From Acidobacteriota bacterium (lineage in GTDB: Bacteria > Acidobacteriota > Terriglobia > Acidiferrales > UBA7541), in assembly GCA_003223325.1 (NCBI GenBank), contig QHYS01000053.1, positions 5,257 through 50,512 of the forward strand: a DNA stretch of 45,256 nucleotides, given 5' to 3'. Below, in pieces: positions 17,449 through 26,427 of the stretch. A program made the position numbers and the translations under genes. The notes beneath the pieces were generated by a model that was not told the origin of the DNA, did not search any database, and saw only the letters and a list, made by a program, of their open reading frames with translations. The stretch's first letter is position 1; every line of letters starts with the position of its first letter.

Positions 17449-17937
17449 GAGGTCGGACGGTGTTCTAAACCTTGCGATAAACACGAAAGATTAGATCGCA
17501 AGCGATAGATTGTCGACCTGGTAGGCATTTTTCTTTGGCCAGCAAAGTCTTGAAATTATCGGAAAAGCAGAGAAGCCCGTTATTGGTCTGTCAGATCTTT
17601 AGACTGTCGGAATCCGCCAATTGTCGAAACGCACCACCCGAGCTCGGAACAAAGCTCGTGAAATCAGCCTATTAATCCTGGCATTCCGCTTGCAAACCTG
17701 AACCAAGAGCACTGAATCAGTTCGGGCGCGAGGTCCGCGGACCTAGCCATCTGGGTGATGTGCAGCACAGTTACAACTATTAGGCTACACATTCCGCTGA
17801 CGGGTCAGCGGATGAACGGGTCTGCGGTGGCCAACAAGAAAATGACTTCCTGTTTACACCATCGCAACAACCTGAACCGTGAATTGCGCTATCAGCTCCA
17901 CACCAACGACGCAATTCCGTGGAAGAGGTAAAGTGTA
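17449..17937. other. Gene-free stretch with one perfect inverted repeat
   Basis: No open frame with recognisable homology was found on either strand. One feature stands out: CCGCTGAC (17794-17801) and its exact complement GTCAGCGG (17804-17811) are separated by two bases. Without a T-run it is not an obvious terminator; a dimeric-regulator operator is possible. Confidence 0.4.
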
Positions 17938-18003
17938 ATGGAGACACTTAAAGTAAATGGCAAATCGATACAGCTAGAGATCGACCCATTAGACATTCCC
18001 AAC
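17938..18003 (+). pseudogene. Possible N-terminal scrap of a CoxS-like 2Fe-2S subunit
   Basis: METLKVNGKSIQLEIDPLDI, preceded by GAGG at a suitable distance, resembles the first beta-hairpin of the small 2Fe-2S subunit of xanthine oxidase/CO dehydrogenase-type enzymes. Those normally continue with a Pro-Leu-Leu-Trp stretch and then iron-sulfur cysteines. Neither follows here, and no Cys motif is present, so at most the first 20 residues are homologous. Weak call, based on a short match. Such enzymes need the molybdenum cofactor, which would fit the mod locus nearby, but the link is speculative. Confidence 0.35.
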
Positions 18004-18077
18004 ATCCGCGTGGATTTCAAGCTTCTGCAGGTAGTTCAAAGCAACTGGCACGACTATTCGGTCCTCCGAATGCCTAA

Positions 18078-18377
18078 AGGATCCACTTCGCGGTCCAAGG
18101 TTTCAACCGCACGTATTGGGACTTCTATGTCGGTTTTGGATTCCTTATTTCCGTGTTTCTAGTATTCGCGGCGATCTTAGCGTGGCAGTTGGGCAGACTC
18201 CCCAGCGCCACATTGGCCAGCATGCGGGGCGCGGTTTGGGCGCTCGCCATCTGCTTCGGGATTGTAACCATCTTGAGCTGGAGGTATTTTTTCGTAGGGC
18301 CGATCGTGTTTTCAGTGGTGATTACCGCATGTTTGACTGCTGCAGCACGGCTTTCGGCTAAGCCGAGCTCTACCTGA
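18078..18377 (+). pseudogene. Small multi-helix membrane protein, N-terminus lost
   Basis: The frame from 18078 reads IHFAVQGFNRTYWDFYVGFG, then three hydrophobic spans (FLISVFLVFAAILAWQLG, MRGAVWALAICFGIVTIL, VFSVVITACLTAAARLS). The block with RTYWDFYVGFG is a mark of a family of four-helix membrane proteins common in Acidobacteria and Leptospira (LIC_13387-like). In that family another helix precedes this block; here the frame opens directly after a TAA at 18075 with no start codon, and the region before it belongs to other debris. Function of the family is unknown. A late GTG (18153) could yield only a truncated product. Confidence 0.55.
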
Positions 18378-18398
18378 CATGTGTCTCCTGATCTATCC

Positions 18399-18800
18399 TC
18401 AACGATTGCTTTTTCCGACTCCGGCGCCCTCCTCTGAAAGAAGTAGCCCATAGCCCCACGCAAACAAAACGACGAGCAACCCGAGGGCGATAAACCAAGG
18501 CTCGTGAATCCATGTTCCCACGACCATGGGAATGAGGCCTAGGAGCCGAACGACCTCAATGGCTGGACTCATGTACTTCGATACGTATTTGCCCAGTGAA
18601 GAGTTCTTCAAGCTTTGCAGATCCGGCGGATAAATCATCATCGCAACTGAAACGGCAATGGGCGGAATCAGACCTACAACAAGGGCTGCTTTAATGCGAT
18701 GATGCCAAAGGAACCAAAGGGAAATCGGGGTGACAGCGATGTCGGTCGCCAATTTCAAGGGGTGAATCTGGTGATACAGCATTTTGTCCCGGAAATCCAT
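18399..18800 (-). CDS. Small integral membrane protein of unknown function
   Basis: The preferred start is MDFRDKMLYHQIHPLKLATD, which has GGAG about ten bases upstream; the frame is open 17 codons further. The product is 133 residues. Three clear hydrophobic helices are visible (AVTPISLWFLWHH, AALVVGLIPPIAVSVAMMI, WFIALGLLVVLFAWGYGLLL) plus a weaker one (VVRLLGLIPMVVGTWI), and the tail is charged. The opening FRDKMLYHQIHPLKL with a helix of the LW-H-RIKAALVVG type recurs in other acidobacteria, but no function is assigned to it. It is the only apparently intact gene between the mod locus and the efflux genes and converges on the membrane-protein relic, 21 bases away. Confidence 0.65.
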   Translation of the reverse strand: MDFRDKMLYHQIHPLKLATDIAVTPISLWFLWHHRIKAALVVGLIPPIAVSVAMMIYPPDLQSLKNSSLGKYVSKYMSPAIEVVRLLGLIPMVVGTWIHEPWFIALGLLVVLFAWGYGLLLSEEGAGVGKSNR

Positions 18801-18866
18801 CACTCTGGAACTCCATCCTTCGACATATTTTGTGTCTGACAGCGAGAGCATGCACTCGCACCCTGA

Positions 18867-19130
18867 TCACGTCTCGTATCCATAAATGGCTGAGCACAGG
18901 CGATCCAAGGCAGGAGTTCTTGCCTCTGTCGTACGTTTTAACTCGCGCCACTCACTAACAAGTTCCTTCATTTCATCGATCGCAGCGCGAGCGTGTCGAG
19001 CGATAGTCTGATCCCCCTTTCCGAACCTAAGTATCTTTTCCAATACCTCACAGCGACGACCGGCGGCAACCAGAGAAACAGGATTCGAAGCTTTAGTGGA
19101 ATTACCGGAATTCCTTGTGCCTGCAACGCT
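18867..19130 (-). pseudogene. Possible C-terminal gene fragment of unknown family
   Basis: A stop-free frame of about 85 codons without a usable start ends in TARTPALDRLCSAIYGYE-like sequence. It contains a helical stretch (IARHARAAIDEMKELVSEWR). The ending with a T-PALDRL motif is reminiscent of ketopantoate-reductase-type C-termini, but the match is short. The rest of the gap between this and the efflux adaptor gene (19131-19464) shows nothing that I recognise. Confidence 0.25.
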
Positions 19131-19464
19131 CCGCCAAGTTCAGGTCGCCAATCAGGACTGTGCAGAAACGATGTTGAATCTTCTCGCAGGAGTTCAAAGA
19201 TAACTTCAGCTACGATTCTGCCGCCTACGTCGCCGAGGTGCTCTCCGCGCTGCTGGACATACGCCTGGGGGGTACATATAGCAGGAAGCCCAGAATGGAA
19301 TTGGGGACGGGTCCCTGGTGCCCCTGGTCACTATACGAACTAGCTTCTCAGGGCTATTATGAACCTGCCAAAATCGCTCAGGACAGCGCCCATAAAACGA
19401 GGTCCGAGACGTGCGCACCTGACTCGCGGTGCAGTCGGAAGTTGCGCGAACACGGGGACATACA

Positions 19465-20703
19465 GTGTCGAACAACGAAGTTAAATACCAGCGAACGCGA
19501 GAGACGCGTTCTATTTTTGTATTTATGCTCGGCGTGGGTATTACGATTACCGGGTGCTCGAAAGGCGTACCCTCTGGCGGGCGGGTGAACGCCAGCGCGA
19601 CGATCCGTATAGAGAGTGTTACCGCGCGAGAGGAGACTTCGCCGCGGCGCGTGGAAGCCGTCGGGTCGTTGCTGGCTGTCGACGAAAGTACGATCAGTTC
19701 TCAAGTAGAAGGTCCGGTAACACAAATAGCTGTCGACGTGGGCGACGTAATGAAAGAAGGTCAGGTCATGGTTTCCATCGACCCGACCGAACTCCAATAT
19801 GCCGTGGAAACCCAGCGAGCGGCCGTTCGCCAGGTGCGAGCGCAACTAGGCATTGGGCCTGACGATCCTCCACCGAGCGACCCTTCGAAAGTTGCCCTCG
19901 TGCAACGCGCGGCTGCCGATCTATTTGATGCCAAGCAGAAATTCGACCGCGCTCAAGCCCTCTTTGAGGCGCAGTTGATCTCGCCAGAGGATCGCGACTC
20001 CGCTTCTGCGCGGTACGACAACGCCCGCGCATCGCGCGATTTGGCGATTCAACAGGTGGATCAGCTGGTCGGCCAGCTTCAATCGAGCGAAGCGATGCGG
20101 CGTCTCGCGGAAAAGAAGGTCGCCGACGCCTCGATTCGCGCTCCATTCAACGGTGCCGTGAAGGAACGGAAGGTTAATCTCGGTGAATACCTCAAGGTGC
20201 AGAGTCCCGTGATGGTTTTGGTACGCATGGACCAGTTGCGCGCCCGGTTGGAAGTGCCGGAGAAATGGGCGGGCGCCGTGCACACCGGCGCTACTGTCGA
20301 TATTCACGTGGGCGCCTATCCCAATGAGGCATTCCAAGGGAAAGTTACGCGCATCAATCCCGCCGTGAACCCGGATTCACGGACTTTCGAGGTGGAGGCC
20401 ATGATTCCGAATCCGGAAAGCAAACTCAAGCCTGGTTTCTTTGTCCAAGGTTCCTTGCCGAGCGACGTGGAAGAAAAAATTGTGACGATTCCACAGGATG
20501 CGATTAAGTACGTTTTCGGTACGTACTCGGTTTTTGTAGTGAACGGGGGGCGCCTAGCCGAACGTACGATCAAACCAGGTGCGGAAAATCAAACGCCGCA
20601 GGGCATACGTGTAGAAGTGATCGAGGGTTTGCGCGCGGGAGAGCGAATTGCGATGGCACCCGCCGGTACAACCCTGTATGACGGGGCGCCTGTACACGAA
20701 TGA
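19465..20703 (+). CDS. RND efflux periplasmic adaptor (membrane-fusion lipoprotein)
   Basis: The GTG start has GGGGA six bases upstream; an earlier in-frame GTG at 19429 lacks such a site. The 412-residue protein begins with an N-terminal signal and a lipobox (ITGC), so it is probably lipid-anchored. The domain order is that of AcrA/MdtA: a lipoyl half (STISSQVEGPVTQIAVDVGD), an alpha-helical hairpin (about residues 125-195, rich in Ala/Gln/Arg), the second lipoyl half (ASIRAPFNGAVKERKVNLGE), a beta-barrel (GATVDIHVGAYPNEAFQGKV) and a membrane-proximal domain. It links the inner-membrane pump encoded 64 bases downstream to an outer-membrane TolC-type channel. No tolC is in the window. Confidence 0.92.
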   Translation: MSNNEVKYQRTRETRSIFVFMLGVGITITGCSKGVPSGGRVNASATIRIESVTAREETSPRRVEAVGSLLAVDESTISSQVEGPVTQIAVDVGDVMKEGQVMVSIDPTELQYAVETQRAAVRQVRAQLGIGPDDPPPSDPSKVALVQRAAADLFDAKQKFDRAQALFEAQLISPEDRDSASARYDNARASRDLAIQQVDQLVGQLQSSEAMRRLAEKKVADASIRAPFNGAVKERKVNLGEYLKVQSPVMVLVRMDQLRARLEVPEKWAGAVHTGATVDIHVGAYPNEAFQGKVTRINPAVNPDSRTFEVEAMIPNPESKLKPGFFVQGSLPSDVEEKIVTIPQDAIKYVFGTYSVFVVNGGRLAERTIKPGAENQTPQGIRVEVIEGLRAGERIAMAPAGTTLYDGAPVHE

Positions 20704-20767
20704 CTATTTGCGTTAGTGAAATAAGGCTCTACCAATCATCCGTGAAAACGGCCAGCGAGGCCCTCTC

Positions 20768-23700
20768 GTGAAGATCGCCGAGATTTGTGTCAAGCGGCCC
20801 GTCTTCGCGGTCATGCTGATCGCATTTCTGGTGACGCTGGGCGTTTTCTCGTTTCGTTCCCTGGGCGTCGATCTGTTTCCCAAGGTCGACCCTGCCACGG
20901 TAAATGTCACGGTCAACCTACCCGGATCGAGCCCTGACGAAATGGTCTCCTCGGTCGTGCTGCCTCTCGAAGATGCGATCTCGTCTGTCAGCGGTATTGA
21001 CGAAATGATGGTCCGAGCCACGGAAGGATCCGCCAGCATTACCACGACCTTCAAGCTAGAACGCGACATCGAAACCGCAACCCAGGACGTCAGAGAGAAG
21101 GTCTCTACCAGCCTGGGAAACCTCCCGCCCAACATTCTTCCGCCCATCATTAAGCAGGTCGATCCCGATTCCGATCCGATTCTGACCGTGGTGGTCTCGG
21201 GATCCATGAACCGCCGCGAGCTCACGGAAATCGCGGACAAGATAGTGCGGCGTGGGATTCAAACGGTGGACGGTGTGGGTGCTGTTGACCTGGTGGGCGG
21301 CCAGAACCGGGAGATTCGCGTCCTGATCGATGCGCAGCGGCTTATAGCGCACAGCCTGACGGTGACCCAACTGCGTGACGCTCTGGTCAATGAAAACATC
21401 GAGGAACCGGGCGGGCACATGATCCGCGGCCCGGAACAGGTGGGCTTGCGGACGCTGGGGCGGATCACCAGCGCCGAACAATTCGGAGACGTCATCGTCG
21501 CCTATCGCGGCGGCGCTCCTGTGAGAGTGCGGGACGTCGCGCAAGTAGAAGACGGTGCCGAGGAACTCCGCATCTGGGCGATGCTAGACGGTAAGGACGT
21601 CGTCAGTGTCCAGGTGACACGCCAGGCGGGTACAAACTCGGTGCAAATTGCCGATGAGGTCAAGCGGCGCGTCGAATTGTTGAAGAACCAGGTGCCCCCT
21701 GGGGTGCAACTGCAGGTTATCGGCGATATTTCCACCTTCATCAAAGCATCCATAGATTCCTTGCTCGAGCACCTGATCCTCGGCAGCGTGATGGCAAGCA
21801 TCGTCGTGCTGCTGTTCATCCGCAACCTCCGCGCAGTTGTCATCGCATCGGTGGCCATTCCCGCTTCGGTCATCTCGACGTTCACGTTGATGAAGTACAT
21901 GAACTTCACGCTGAACAACATGACGCTCCTGGCCCTGACGCTCGCTGTAGGGATCGTCATTGACGACGCCATCATCGTTCTCGAGAACATCTTCCGCTAC
22001 ATGGAGGAGAAGGGTGTGCGGCCGATGGAGGCCGCCATCCAGGGGACGAAGGAAATTGGTTTGGCCGTCATGGCGACAACGCTGTCGCTCGTGATCATCT
22101 TCCTCCCCATCGCCTTCATGACCGGCTACGCGCGGCGCTACGTCAACCCCTTCGGGTGGACCATGGCACTGTCGATTTTGGTCTCGATGCTGGTGAGTTT
22201 TACCCTGACGCCGATGATGAGTTCACGCTTGCTCAAGGTCGACAGCAGCAGCGGCCACGCGCGTTCCCGCGAATCGAAATTCGTGCAGTGGCTCGAACGG
22301 TCGTATCTTCGCGCACTCAATTGGTCCCTCGATCACCGGCTCGTTTTGGTCGCCGTATGTGTTCTGGTATTTCTCTCGTCGATCCCTCTACACAATCTGG
22401 TGGGCCGGGATTGGGTCCCGTTCGATGACCAGAACGAATTGAACGCGGGCGTGGACTTCCCGGAAGGGCAATCCCTCGATCGCACGATCGCCGCGTTCAC
22501 GGAGATGGCAAAGCGGGTTTCGACGATTCCCGAGGTTGTGTTTGTGGAAGCCTACACACAAGGACTCACGTACCACGGGCACCTCTACATCAGCCTGAAA
22601 GACCGCTCGCAGCGCAGCCGGTCCAGCGCCGACATCGGCCAGGACGTGCGCAAGGTGCTTGCACCGTTTTCAAACGCCGCGGTTTCCGTCCGCCTGCCTT
22701 CGGTGCTCGGGGGAGAGAACTACGCACCGATTCGCGCTATTATCCGGGGCCCCGATATAAAGAAACTCGCGGTCTATGGGCAGCGCGCAGCCCTGAAAAT
22801 GAGCGAATGGCCCGGCATGCTGGACGCCAGCCCCGATCTCAAGCTCAACAAGCCCGAACTGCAGGTGAAGGTAGACCGCCAGAGAGCTGCCGACCTGGGT
22901 GTGCGCATGACCGACGTGGCATCCGCCGTGCGGTTGCTGTATTCCGGACAAGACGAAATCTCCACGTTCAAAGAAGGTTCGGAGCAGTATCCCGTCACGA
23001 TGCAGCTGATCCCGGAGCAACGGGACAATCTGGATGTACTGGCTCAGCTGATGGTGCCCTCAGCGAAGCAGGGCCAAGTCCGACTGGAAAGTCTCGCCTC
23101 CATCGAGCGAGGCAATGGCCCCATCACGATTTCGCGCTACAACCGCCAGTTCCAGGTGGGCATCCTCGCGAATGTGGCGCAGGGATACCCGCTGGATGCC
23201 GCGGCCGACACGACGCGACGAGCCATCCTCTCACTGCATCTGCCGCCCGGTTATTCGTTTGGATTTTCCGGCCCCGTGCGCATCCTCGATGAAACCACTG
23301 TGAACATGATCCTGGCCGTCTTGCTGGCCTCGATTTTCATGTACATGGTGCTCGCCGCGCAGTTTGAAAGCTTCAGCTATCCCTTCATCATCATGCTCAC
23401 GCTGCCGCTGAGCATCCCGTTTGCGCTGTTCTCCTTATGGATCACGCATCGTTCGCTGAACTTGTGGAGCATGCTGGGTGTCTTCCTGCTTCTTGGAATT
23501 GTGAAGAAGAACGGTATTCTGCAAGTCGACTACGCCAATCGCTTGCGCAGGGAGGGAGTCCCTCTGCGCGAAGCGCTGCTCGAGGCCAACCGCGTGCGGC
23601 TGCGTCCGATTCTGATGACGACTTTCTCGATTGTGGCCGGTCTGATTCCCGTCGCGCTCGGAATTGGCGTTGGATCAGAGCAGCGCGCCGCCATTGCCGT

Positions 23701-23866
23701 AACCATCATCGGCGGACAAACACTTTGCCTGGGCCTAACTTTGCTCGTTGTCCCGGTCGCCTACTCCTATCTCGCTTCGCTCCATCTTGTGCCGTGGAGC
23801 GAATATGCAACCCTGGCCTGGACTCGCATGCGGACACAAGTTACGCGGCGCTTCGGTATCTTCTAG
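20768..23866 (+). CDS. RND-superfamily efflux pump, HAE1 type
   Basis: This 1032-residue proton-driven exporter starts at GTG. MKIAEICVKRPVFAVMLIAF is the classic N-terminal amphipathic helix and first membrane span. LAVGIVIDDAIIVLENIF carries the two intramembrane Asp residues of the proton relay (AcrB D407/D408 equivalent). The porter and docking loops are full length (about 300 residues each), and GVFLLLGIVKKNGILQVDYA marks the second half with its Lys (AcrB K940 equivalent; two lysines here). All 12 spans seem present. It acts as a trimer with the upstream lipoprotein adaptor. The HAE1 type exports hydrophobic and amphiphilic drugs, bile-like compounds or solvents; the specific substrate is unknown. 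A heavy-metal type (CusA) is unlikely because the Met-rich motifs are missing. Confidence 0.93.
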   Translation: MKIAEICVKRPVFAVMLIAFLVTLGVFSFRSLGVDLFPKVDPATVNVTVNLPGSSPDEMVSSVVLPLEDAISSVSGIDEMMVRATEGSASITTTFKLERDIETATQDVREKVSTSLGNLPPNILPPIIKQVDPDSDPILTVVVSGSMNRRELTEIADKIVRRGIQTVDGVGAVDLVGGQNREIRVLIDAQRLIAHSLTVTQLRDALVNENIEEPGGHMIRGPEQVGLRTLGRITSAEQFGDVIVAYRGGAPVRVRDVAQVEDGAEELRIWAMLDGKDVVSVQVTRQAGTNSVQIADEVKRRVELLKNQVPPGVQLQVIGDISTFIKASIDSLLEHLILGSVMASIVVLLFIRNLRAVVIASVAIPASVISTFTLMKYMNFTLNNMTLLALTLAVGIVIDDAIIVLENIFRYMEEKGVRPMEAAIQGTKEIGLAVMATTLSLVIIFLPIAFMTGYARRYVNPFGWTMALSILVSMLVSFTLTPMMSSRLLKVDSSSGHARSRESKFVQWLERSYLRALNWSLDHRLVLVAVCVLVFLSSIPLHNLVGRDWVPFDDQNELNAGVDFPEGQSLDRTIAAFTEMAKRVSTIPEVVFVEAYTQGLTYHGHLYISLKDRSQRSRSSADIGQDVRKVLAPFSNAAVSVRLPSVLGGENYAPIRAIIRGPDIKKLAVYGQRAALKMSEWPGMLDASPDLKLNKPELQVKVDRQRAADLGVRMTDVASAVRLLYSGQDEISTFKEGSEQYPVTMQLIPEQRDNLDVLAQLMVPSAKQGQVRLESLASIERGNGPITISRYNRQFQVGILANVAQGYPLDAAADTTRRAILSLHLPPGYSFGFSGPVRILDETTVNMILAVLLASIFMYMVLAAQFESFSYPFIIMLTLPLSIPFALFSLWITHRSLNLWSMLGVFLLLGIVKKNGILQVDYANRLRREGVPLREALLEANRVRLRPILMTTFSIVAGLIPVALGIGVGSEQRAAIAVTIIGGQTLCLGLTLLVVPVAYSYLASLHLVPWSEYATLAWTRMRTQVTRRFGIF

Positions 23867-24053
23867 AACAGAGAGCGTTCGAGATTGGCGGTTCGCTTCA
23901 AGTAGGCCTTGGCGTAGTCCGCTGCTCGCTCTTTGCCTTGTTCGGCGTCTTCCCCTCTCTCCGAGGGAGCAATCCAGGTGTTGGCCTCGGCATTGTATAC
24001 AGGCTTGTACTCCGATCGCACTATGTTCTGAAAAGAATCTGAGGTGTCCTCTC
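23863..24053 (-). pseudogene. C-terminal relic of an unidentified protein
   Basis: On the minus strand an open frame of 62 codons with no start reads SFQNIVRSEYKPVYNAEANT, then WIAPSERGEDAEQGKERAAD and AKAYLKRTANLERSLF before a stop. It is bounded upstream by a TGA. Its stop and the stop of the RND pump gene share the palindrome TTCTAGAA, so the two coding ends converge and overlap by a few bases. Codon-like composition and the sensible end argue for a real gene remnant. I do not recognise the family. The rest of the gap up to the next gene shows nothing. Confidence 0.4.
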
Positions 24054-24189
24054 ACTACCACCTCTCTTATGTCCGAGAACGGCCTGCCGTTACGGGGTAT
24101 GGCTTGACGTTAATCTCCACGACAGGGGCTTCGAACTTAATTTTCGCCATAGGCACCAACCCGCGCAAGGGTCGAAGAATCCAACAATC

Positions 24190-25101
24190 ATGGGTAACTG
24201 GACAAAACCTTTCCTAACTATGAGCTTGCCCCCCGGGCATGGCGTCATCGAACGGCGAAGTTATCTGTCGCTCGGGGGCCGGGCCATGGGTGCGATCGCC
24301 GTCCTTCTATTCGCGGCAACTGCCTTGTGGGCAGAAGCGCCGGCCCTGGATGCGTCCGACGCTAGGCCCGGCTATGGAGCGTGCCAGCAAGCCGGAACCA
24401 CCTCGGCTCCGCCTTCGCAAGCGGAATCGGAGTCGGGCAAAGGAGGCGGCGACAGGAAGCCAAGCGGATCTCCCGAGGTCACCTGTACCTCCAAATCCAA
24501 AGACGAATCGGAAGGCAGGCAGACCAACCGCATATTGGGGGTTGTCCCCAACTTTGCGGCTGTGAGCGGCAATACGCAGTTGCCGCCCCTTTCAGCGAAG
24601 GGCAAGTTTTGGCTTGCGACAGAGGACAGTTTTGACTATTCGTCGTTCGTTTGGACGGGAATTCTGGCTGGGCAAGAGTTCGGTTTGGAGAACTATCCGG
24701 AGTTCGGCCAAGGAATGGCCGGGTATGGGCGCTATTATTGGCACACGTTTGTGGATGGAGTGTCGGGAACCTTTTTCACGGAAGCCATCGTCCCCTGGGT
24801 AACTCGGGAAGATCCCCGTTACTACACGCTAGGCCATGGAGGTTTCTTCCACCGCGCAGGCTATGCCCTTTCCCGCGTGGTGCTCACCAAAACCGATTCG
24901 GGGGGCACGAGTTTCAATTGGTCGGAAGTTGTGGGCAATGGATTTGAAGCAGGATTGTCCAACGCCTACTATCCGCCCCAGGAGCGGGGCGCGCGCCAGA
25001 CAGCGATCAATTGGGGAGCGCAGATAGAATCCGCCGCTCTGAACAACATCGCTAAGGAATTCTGGCCAGACGTCCGCCGAATAATCTTCCACCGAAAATA
25101 G
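24190..25101 (+). CDS. Exported protein of unknown function
   Basis: The full open frame is 303 residues, with a signal-like MGAIAVLLFAATALWAEA from residue 33; the true start may therefore be that ATG (24286) rather than 24190. Residues 60-110 are Ser/Gly/Lys-rich and disordered. The conserved part begins near residue 115: ILGVVPNFAAV, then KGKFWLATEDSFDYSSFVWT, then GYGRYYWHTFVDGVSGTFFT and WVTREDPRYYTLGHGGFFHR. The set of Trp/Tyr/Gly-rich blocks is typical of a secreted family frequent in acidobacterial genomes, whose function is not known to me. It may be an outer-membrane or periplasmic protein. Standing alone between the efflux genes and a DinB gene gives no hint. Confidence 0.6.
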   Translation: MGNWTKPFLTMSLPPGHGVIERRSYLSLGGRAMGAIAVLLFAATALWAEAPALDASDARPGYGACQQAGTTSAPPSQAESESGKGGGDRKPSGSPEVTCTSKSKDESEGRQTNRILGVVPNFAAVSGNTQLPPLSAKGKFWLATEDSFDYSSFVWTGILAGQEFGLENYPEFGQGMAGYGRYYWHTFVDGVSGTFFTEAIVPWVTREDPRYYTLGHGGFFHRAGYALSRVVLTKTDSGGTSFNWSEVVGNGFEAGLSNAYYPPQERGARQTAINWGAQIESAALNNIAKEFWPDVRRIIFHRK

Positions 25102-25162
25102 ATCTGCTCGATCGATGAACAGGATTCTCAGCAACTGGCTTTTCGCCGCCGGGGCTACATTC

Positions 25163-25179
25163 TGAGAAGGGCCTTCTCA
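25163..25179. repeat. Inverted repeat after the exported-protein gene
   Basis: TGAGAAGG and CCTTCTCA are exact complements separated by one G. Placed 62 bases after the stop of the preceding gene, it could form a transcript-end hairpin, but there is no T-run. The remaining bases to 25369 hold no recognised gene. Confidence 0.35.
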
Positions 25180-25369
25180 TGGAAAGACTTACTCGCTTTG
25201 TCTCGCGCCGCCCGTTGCTAGACTACGTCCCTCTTGCTAGCCAAGATGCCTTTTCGTACGCTCGATCGGCCGCTGGACGATGGCCGCGCCCGGGTGTGAA
25301 CTCAAATCGACTCACCTCGATTGGGACGTGTGTTCGTGATCACGGTATGATTGTTGCATAGGTCTCTGT

Positions 25370-26038
25370 TTGGATTGCGAATATGCTAGGCACGTCGAGG
25401 CCAAGGAAAACAGTGTCTATTTCTTATGCGAACGCTCCCTCACTGACCCCACTTTCCCAAAGTATCCACGCTTGCCAGTTCGACAGTGCTTGGGATATGT
25501 CAAAGACTCCCGTGGAACATTTGCAACTGATCCGCCCCGAAGGTTAAAGCTAATAACAGGAGCCCCCGTTTCCTGGCAGTTTGGTGAATCTCAACTAATT
25601 CGATTAAAGACACAGCTTGCGTCTGTGGAATTCGTTTTCGGTGATGCCAACCCTAAAAGGATTGATCGGCGACCCGCACCGGGGAAGTGGTCCGCACGTG
25701 AAAATCTGGCTCATATCGGACGCTATCATGAGATTTTCTTGGAACGCCTGCACCGTATAGTCACAGAGCCGTCGCCTCGCTTCGCTCGGTACCGTGCCGA
25801 AGAAGACCCTGGCTGGCAGGAATGGGCATCACGGCCTGTCGAGGAAGTTAGAACTCGACTCGCGGCTCTGCGGCTGAACCTCGTTGACAAAATCGTGGGT
25901 CTTCAACCTCGGGAGTATGCCCGAGTCGGGATTCATTCATCGTTTGGAGAAATGACGTTGAGTCTGTGGTTGGAATTCTTTCTCGTTCACGAAGCCCATC
26001 ACCTGTACGTGATCTTGCAGCGGCTGCGTGAGCGCTAA
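25370..26038 (+). CDS. DinB-superfamily protein (metal-binding four-helix bundle)
   Basis: Recognisable homology starts near 25580: FGESQLIRLKTQLASVEFVF is helix 1, then RRPAPGKWSARENLAHIGRY gives the typical PGKWS-EN-AHI block with the first His ligand (helix 2). The ending FFLVHEAHHLYVILQRL supplies the other His residues (HEAHH). DinB-fold proteins bind one divalent metal with three His and are often thiol-dependent S-transferases (bacillithiol/mycothiol related) or have unknown activity. The 70 residues encoded before the domain do not look like part of it, and no good start codon lies close to helix 1. The true 5' end may have been lost or may use an unusual start. Domain call good, start poor. 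Confidence 0.6.
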   Translation: MDCEYARHVEAKENSVYFLCERSLTDPTFPKYPRLPVRQCLGYVKDSRGTFATDPPRRLKLITGAPVSWQFGESQLIRLKTQLASVEFVFGDANPKRIDRRPAPGKWSARENLAHIGRYHEIFLERLHRIVTEPSPRFARYRAEEDPGWQEWASRPVEEVRTRLAALRLNLVDKIVGLQPREYARVGIHSSFGEMTLSLWLEFFLVHEAHHLYVILQRLRER

Positions 26039-26081
26039 CTGAAAGGTGATCTTGATGTTGCCTCTCCTATTAACACACATC

Positions 26082-26131
26082 ATTCTTCTCGACATCAATA
26101 TGCCCAATTCTTCTCGACATCAATATGCCCA
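26082..26131 (+). repeat. Perfect 25-bp tandem direct repeat
   Basis: The 25-base unit beginning ATTCTTCTCGACATCAAT and ending GCCCA occurs twice head to tail with no mismatch (26082-26106, 26107-26131). It looks like a recent slippage duplication in a gene-poor stretch between the DinB gene and the dioxygenase. No function is implied. Confidence 0.9.
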
Positions 26132-26427
26132 TAATCATTACGGCCAGATCGTCGAATACCTGCGGCTCAACGGCATCATCTCCACCCGCGTCACTCTAAT
26201 AGCAGCGCCCTTCCTCCCAGAGGACACCATTTGGGGCTGCGCGAAGGGGCATTCGTTTTCATTACGGCGCGCCGTGATCCAGAGTTGGTTGCGGCCGTGA
26301 AACAAATCGGGAGAAACGTTTACGGCTATATACGACACGAACTGAGAAAAGGGAAATTGCTTCGAGATCTGCGATTGACGATTCAACAGCTAGTGGATAG
26401 AGGATTGCTTCTAAAAGGAGAGGGCAT

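Noticed and set aside
18038-18162. Continuation of the 2Fe-2S-like frame to 74 residues
   Set aside because: After the first 20 residues the frame lacks the iron-sulfur cysteines, and a different frame encodes the membrane-protein relic over the same bases.
18993-19343. 116-codon plus-strand frame upstream of the efflux adaptor
   Set aside because: No homology, low-complexity Ser/Arg/Pro composition and competing frames; treated as noncoding debris.
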